DNA from: CBDUBH01 sp965365345
Lineage (GTDB): Bacteria > Bacteroidota > Ignavibacteria > Ignavibacteriales > SURF-24
Assembly: GCA_965365345.1 (NCBI GenBank)
Contig: CBDUBH010000077.1
Location: forward strand, 1 to 17,929
Reading direction: 5' to 3'
DNA length: 17,929 nucleotides
Both the position numbers and the translations under genes were made by a program. The first letter of the stretch is position 1; the number at the start of each line of letters is the position of its first letter. The notes beneath the pieces were generated by a model. The model was given only the letters and a program-made list of their open reading frames with translations. It ran no database searches and had not been told where the DNA came from. Shown piece after piece: positions 14,983 to 17,929 of the stretch.

Positions 14983-15999
14983 TTAATAACTTGTCTCATT
15001 TATCTTAACTTTTCCTCTGAAAATCCAATAAATACTTATGGTGTAAGCAAGCACAAAAGGAATTCCTATGATTGCAATTATCAGCATTGTATTTAAAGTT
15101 TGCTTTGATGAAGCCGCATTATAAATTGTTAAACTATTTTGAAGTTCAGGATTTGAGATTACCATATTTGGGAAAATACCAATTGCAAAAAGTGAAATTA
15201 ATGCAACTATTGCGGCACAAGATGATAAAAATGCATAGAAATCTCTTTCGTGATAAATTTCTCTCGGAATATTTGCGATTGCCAGCATATTTAATAATGC
15301 AACAACAAATAAGACCGGATTTTGTTTGAAGGGTTCCACCATGTGAGGAATGTAAATTAATGTTGCCATTGTGGTAGTTACATAACAAATCACAAAAAAG
15401 ATGATAGTGTTATTTACCCAGCCTCTTATTTTATCGTGAAGTTCTCCTTCGGTTTTCATTACGACATAAATTGATCCGTGCATCATAAATAATGCAACAG
15501 TTGTAATTCCAACTAAAACCGTAAAAGGATTTACCAAACTTAAAAATGATCCATAAAATTCTTTTTCGGGCGTTAAAGGAATTCCGGTTGCAATATTTCC
15601 CAATGCAACGCCCATTAAAAAAGCAATAAAAATACTGGCAAAACTGAAAAGAACATCCCACATATTTCGCCACCATTTCATTGGCTGCTTACTTCTGAAT
15701 TCAATTGAAACCGCTCTGAAAATCAAAACAAATAGCAGAAGCATAAAAGCAGTATAAAATCCAGAAAAAACCGTTGCATAAACTTCAGGAAAAGCCGCAA
15801 AAAGAGCACCACCTGCAGTTACTAGCCAAACTTCGTTTCCATCCCAAACCGGTCCAATTGAATTTATAAATATTCTTCTTTCATCATCTGTTTTTGTAAA
15901 CAAATGGATCGCTCCAACTCCCAAATCAAATCCATCTAAAATTGCATAACCCGTAAGCAATACGGCAATAAGTATAAACCAAATTAAGTTCAAATCCAT
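14983..15999 (-). CDS. cydB: Cytochrome bd-type quinol oxidase subunit II
   Basis: Membrane partner of CydA in the bd-type oxidase that reduces O2 to water with electrons from quinol and has no proton pump. 338 residues with about eight to nine hydrophobic segments. The N-terminal GYAILDGFDLGVGAIHLF (residues 17-34) and VWDGNEVWLVTAGGALFAAFP (51-71) are family signatures. ATG 15999 has GGGAG (16006-16010) six bases upstream, and lies 16 bases after the cydA stop. No cydX or cydDC genes are seen nearby. It is the last gene before a 236-base gap, with no clear terminator, so some read-through into nuo is possible. Confidence 0.95.
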   Translation of the reverse strand: MDLNLIWFILIAVLLTGYAILDGFDLGVGAIHLFTKTDDERRIFINSIGPVWDGNEVWLVTAGGALFAAFPEVYATVFSGFYTAFMLLLFVLIFRAVSIEFRSKQPMKWWRNMWDVLFSFASIFIAFLMGVALGNIATGIPLTPEKEFYGSFLSLVNPFTVLVGITTVALFMMHGSIYVVMKTEGELHDKIRGWVNNTIIFFVICYVTTTMATLIYIPHMVEPFKQNPVLFVVALLNMLAIANIPREIYHERDFYAFLSSCAAIVALISLFAIGIFPNMVISNPELQNSLTIYNAASSKQTLNTMLIIAIIGIPFVLAYTISIYWIFRGKVKINETSY

Positions 16000-16015
16000 T
16001 TTAAACTCCCGTAAG

Positions 16016-17386
16016 TTATGCTAAAATTTCTTTTTGTCTGTCATATTCCGAATGAATTTCTTCGGGATGAACAGGGCCGTGTTTAATTTTATTATCAAGC
16101 AAAAAAATGAAGAGCACAAAAAGAAGCAAATAAATTATAGTAAACAAAACCAAAGAAAAAATTATTTGATCGCTTGTAACATTTTTTGAAAGTCCATCTG
16201 AAGTTTTTAATAAACCGTAAACTATCCAAGGCTGTCTGCCGACTTCAGCGGAAAGCCAGCCTAACTGATTTGCAATTTGCGGCAGTAAAACCGAGGCGAC
16301 CAAAATCTTTAGCCACAATTTATTTTCAAAAAGTTTATTTTTTTTCCATAAATAAATACTTATTAAACTTATCAAAATTAATGTCATCCCGATTGCAACC
16401 ATAATATGATAAGATTGAAAAATAATATTTACCGGAGGTCTTTCATCTTCGGGAAAAGCATTTAACCCTGTAACTGGTTTTGAAGGATCAAAATGAACAA
16501 GAAAACTTAACATTGTAGGAATTTTGATGCCGAAATCAACTTTTTTATTTTCTTCATCAACCCAGCCGAAAAGATACATATCAGCAACGGCACTCGAATC
16601 AAAATGCGCTTCGTAGGCGGCAAGTTTTGCCGGTTGAATTGCGGCAACTTTATCTGCGCTTTGGTGTCCTGTAAAAAGTTGAAAAAGGGAAGCAAATAGT
16701 GCAACGGAAATTCCGATTTTCAATGATGTTTTTGCAAAATCTAAATGTTTATTTTTCAATAAATAATACGCACTTACGCTAATAACTAAAAATGCGCCTG
16801 CAAGCCAAGCACCGGATAAAGTGTGTGATAATCTTTCAAAAGTTGAAGGGTTAAAAACCATTGCCCAAAAATCAGTAATTTCCGCTCTGGAATAATTTCC
16901 GTAATCAACAATATGATAGCCGGTAGGAGTTTGCATCCACGAATTTGCAACAACAATCCAAACAGCGCTGAACATTGCTCCTAAAGCAACCATTATTGTT
17001 CCGAAAAAATGAACTTTATACGAAACTTTATCCCATCCGAAAACTAAAATTGCCAAAAATCCGGATTCTAAAAAGAAAGCGAAAATTCCTTCGGCTGCTA
17101 AAGCACTTCCGAAAACATCGCCAACGAATCTTGAATACGAAGCCCAGTTTGTTCCAAATTCAAATTCCATTACAATTCCGGTTGCAACGCCAATAGCAAA
17201 AGTTAATGCGAAAACTTTTACCCAGAATTTCGTCATCTCTTCGTATTTTTTGTTTTTCGTTTTTACATACATCGCTTCCATTATAACTAAAATTACGCCA
17301 AGTCCGATGCTTAGCGGAGGATAGATATAATGAAATCCAATTGTAAAAGCGAATTGAAGCCGCGCTAAAAATTCTGTATCCATCAT
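16016..17386 (-). CDS. cydA: Cytochrome bd-type quinol oxidase subunit I, short Q-loop
   Basis: Heme-bearing subunit of the bd oxidase. By alignment with E. coli CydA: His19 (heme d side), His188 and Met329 (heme b558 ligands, E. coli His186/Met393), Glu99 and Glu107 in AAEGIFAFFLES, Lys254 and Glu259 in the quinol loop, and GRQPW at 383-387. 456 residues against 522 in E. coli, because the C-terminal insertion of the quinol loop is missing: the short-Q-loop type, which also includes cyanide-insensitive oxidases (CioA). Two adjacent ATGs (17386, 17383) are possible starts. It begins only six bases after the S9 peptidase stop, so the two are probably on one transcript. Which hemes are inserted cannot be told from sequence. 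Confidence 0.95.
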   Translation of the reverse strand: MMDTEFLARLQFAFTIGFHYIYPPLSIGLGVILVIMEAMYVKTKNKKYEEMTKFWVKVFALTFAIGVATGIVMEFEFGTNWASYSRFVGDVFGSALAAEGIFAFFLESGFLAILVFGWDKVSYKVHFFGTIMVALGAMFSAVWIVVANSWMQTPTGYHIVDYGNYSRAEITDFWAMVFNPSTFERLSHTLSGAWLAGAFLVISVSAYYLLKNKHLDFAKTSLKIGISVALFASLFQLFTGHQSADKVAAIQPAKLAAYEAHFDSSAVADMYLFGWVDEENKKVDFGIKIPTMLSFLVHFDPSKPVTGLNAFPEDERPPVNIIFQSYHIMVAIGMTLILISLISIYLWKKNKLFENKLWLKILVASVLLPQIANQLGWLSAEVGRQPWIVYGLLKTSDGLSKNVTSDQIIFSLVLFTIIYLLLFVLFIFLLDNKIKHGPVHPEEIHSEYDRQKEILA

Positions 17387-17392
17387 TTCATC

Positions 17393-17929
17393 TCAATTTT
17401 GTGAGAATTCATTGTTATTATTAATTTTCAAATTATCAAAGAAAAACCGTGAAATTTTATTGTAAAGATGAATTGCATCAGAGCCTATAACTCCGTGTCC
17501 GTGACCAATATACGGATAATATTCCAACGGAACATTTAGATTTGCAGCTCTTTCTGCAAGTAGAAGTGAATGTTGCCAAACTACGGTTGGATCAGAAGTT
17601 CCGTGAACCATCATTAATTTTCCTTTTAAATTATCAATGTAATTTAAAAGATTAGCGGTTTTGTATCCTTCAGGATTTTGTTCAGGCGAATCCATATACC
17701 TTTCAGTGTACATAATTTCGTAATATTGCCAATCAATAACTGGCCCACCGGCAACTCCTGCTTTAAATACACCAGGATGGTTTAATAAAAATGATGTTGT
17801 CATAAAACCTCCGTAACTCCAGCCGTGTACGCCCAACCTGTTGGCATCGATATAGGACCTTGATTTTAAAAAATTCACCCCACTCGGCTGGTCGTCCATT
17901 TCTGCCGTTCCGCATTGCCGGTGAATGGC
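17393..17929 (-). CDS. S9-family prolyl oligopeptidase (dipeptidyl peptidase IV-like), N-terminus outside window
   Basis: C-terminal 178 residues of the alpha/beta-hydrolase domain of a serine exopeptidase that typically removes Xaa-Pro or similar dipeptides. The catalytic triad is visible (fragment numbering): Ser38 in GWSYGGF, Asp113 in HGTSDPTV, His145 in GHGHGV. The ATG at 17899 is internal: the frame is open to the window edge and the ten preceding residues (AIHRQCGTAE) match the family pattern before the nucleophile, so the beta-propeller and any signal peptide lie beyond 17929. DPP-IV relatives in this phylum are usually periplasmic or lipid-anchored; that cannot be seen here. The stop is six bases before cydA. 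The extreme 5' end (about 17876-17929) is visibly GC-richer than the rest. Confidence 0.9.
   Translation of the reverse strand, partial: AIHRQCGTAEMDDQPSGVNFLKSRSYIDANRLGVHGWSYGGFMTTSFLLNHPGVFKAGVAGGPVIDWQYYEIMYTERYMDSPEQNPEGYKTANLLNYIDNLKGKLMMVHGTSDPTVVWQHSLLLAERAANLNVPLEYYPYIGHGHGVIGSDAIHLYNKISRFFFDNLKINNNNEFSQN

Noticed and set aside
17393..17899. Reading the S9 peptidase as a complete 168-residue protein starting at ATG 17899
   Set aside because: The frame continues upstream to the window edge with conserved family residues, so the ATG is an internal methionine and the gene is partial.
1..17929. CRISPR arrays, tRNA or rRNA genes, insertion sequences, attachment sites
   Set aside because: No regularly spaced repeats, cloverleaf-like sequences, transposase or integrase motifs or terminal inverted repeats were seen; almost all sequence is accounted for by tightly packed genes.

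Overview
The window is an AT-rich (roughly one-third G+C by eye) stretch of bacterial chromosome in which every gene I can support lies on the minus strand, so transcription runs from high to low coordinates. Protein features and gene order fit the Bacteroidota/Chlorobiota/Ignavibacteriota (FCB) group, most likely an Ignavibacteria-type organism. The evidence is an eleven-gene complex I operon of the green-sulfur-bacterium type, a dipeptidyl-peptidase-IV-like S9 peptidase, and a main promoter that also fits the Bacteroidota TAnnTTTG element. This assignment is inference; no rRNA or other taxonomic marker is present.

Layout in the direction of transcription. (1) 17929-14983: the C-terminal part of an S9 prolyl-oligopeptidase-family enzyme (N-terminus outside the window), then cydA and cydB for a bd-type quinol oxidase, tightly packed. 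(2) 14747-14982: 236 bases without a gene, carrying the promoter of the next operon. (3) 14746-4163: nuoA-B-C-D-H-I-J-K-L-M-N, ending at a strong intrinsic terminator (about 4112-4142). nuoE, nuoF and nuoG are absent: nuoD and nuoH overlap by one base where they would sit. An unlisted 31-codon small ORF occupies the unusually long nuoJ-nuoK gap. (4) 4046-1488: a second operon with its own promoter, encoding a group I cysteine desulfurase, an unrecognised cysteine-free 111-residue protein, an A-type Fe-S carrier and a Mn-type superoxide dismutase, closed by an intrinsic terminator at about 1435-1462. (5) 1341-1: a KtrB/TrkH-family K+ transporter with an extra N-terminal membrane region, truncated by the window start.

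How the parts fit: complex I reduces quinone while pumping ions, and cytochrome bd can reoxidise the quinol with O2. The complex I made here has no NADH-dehydrogenase module encoded in its operon, so its electron donor is open. The adjacent operon supplies sulfur and an Fe-S carrier plus superoxide removal, which suits cells running Fe-S-rich respiratory enzymes in changing oxygen. KtrB would use the resulting membrane potential for K+ uptake. Most of the window is conserved housekeeping bioenergetics. I see no mobile element, CRISPR array, tRNA or rRNA, and no clearly novel multi-gene system. The least explained pieces are the 111-residue protein at 2532-2867 and the small ORF at 9749-9844.
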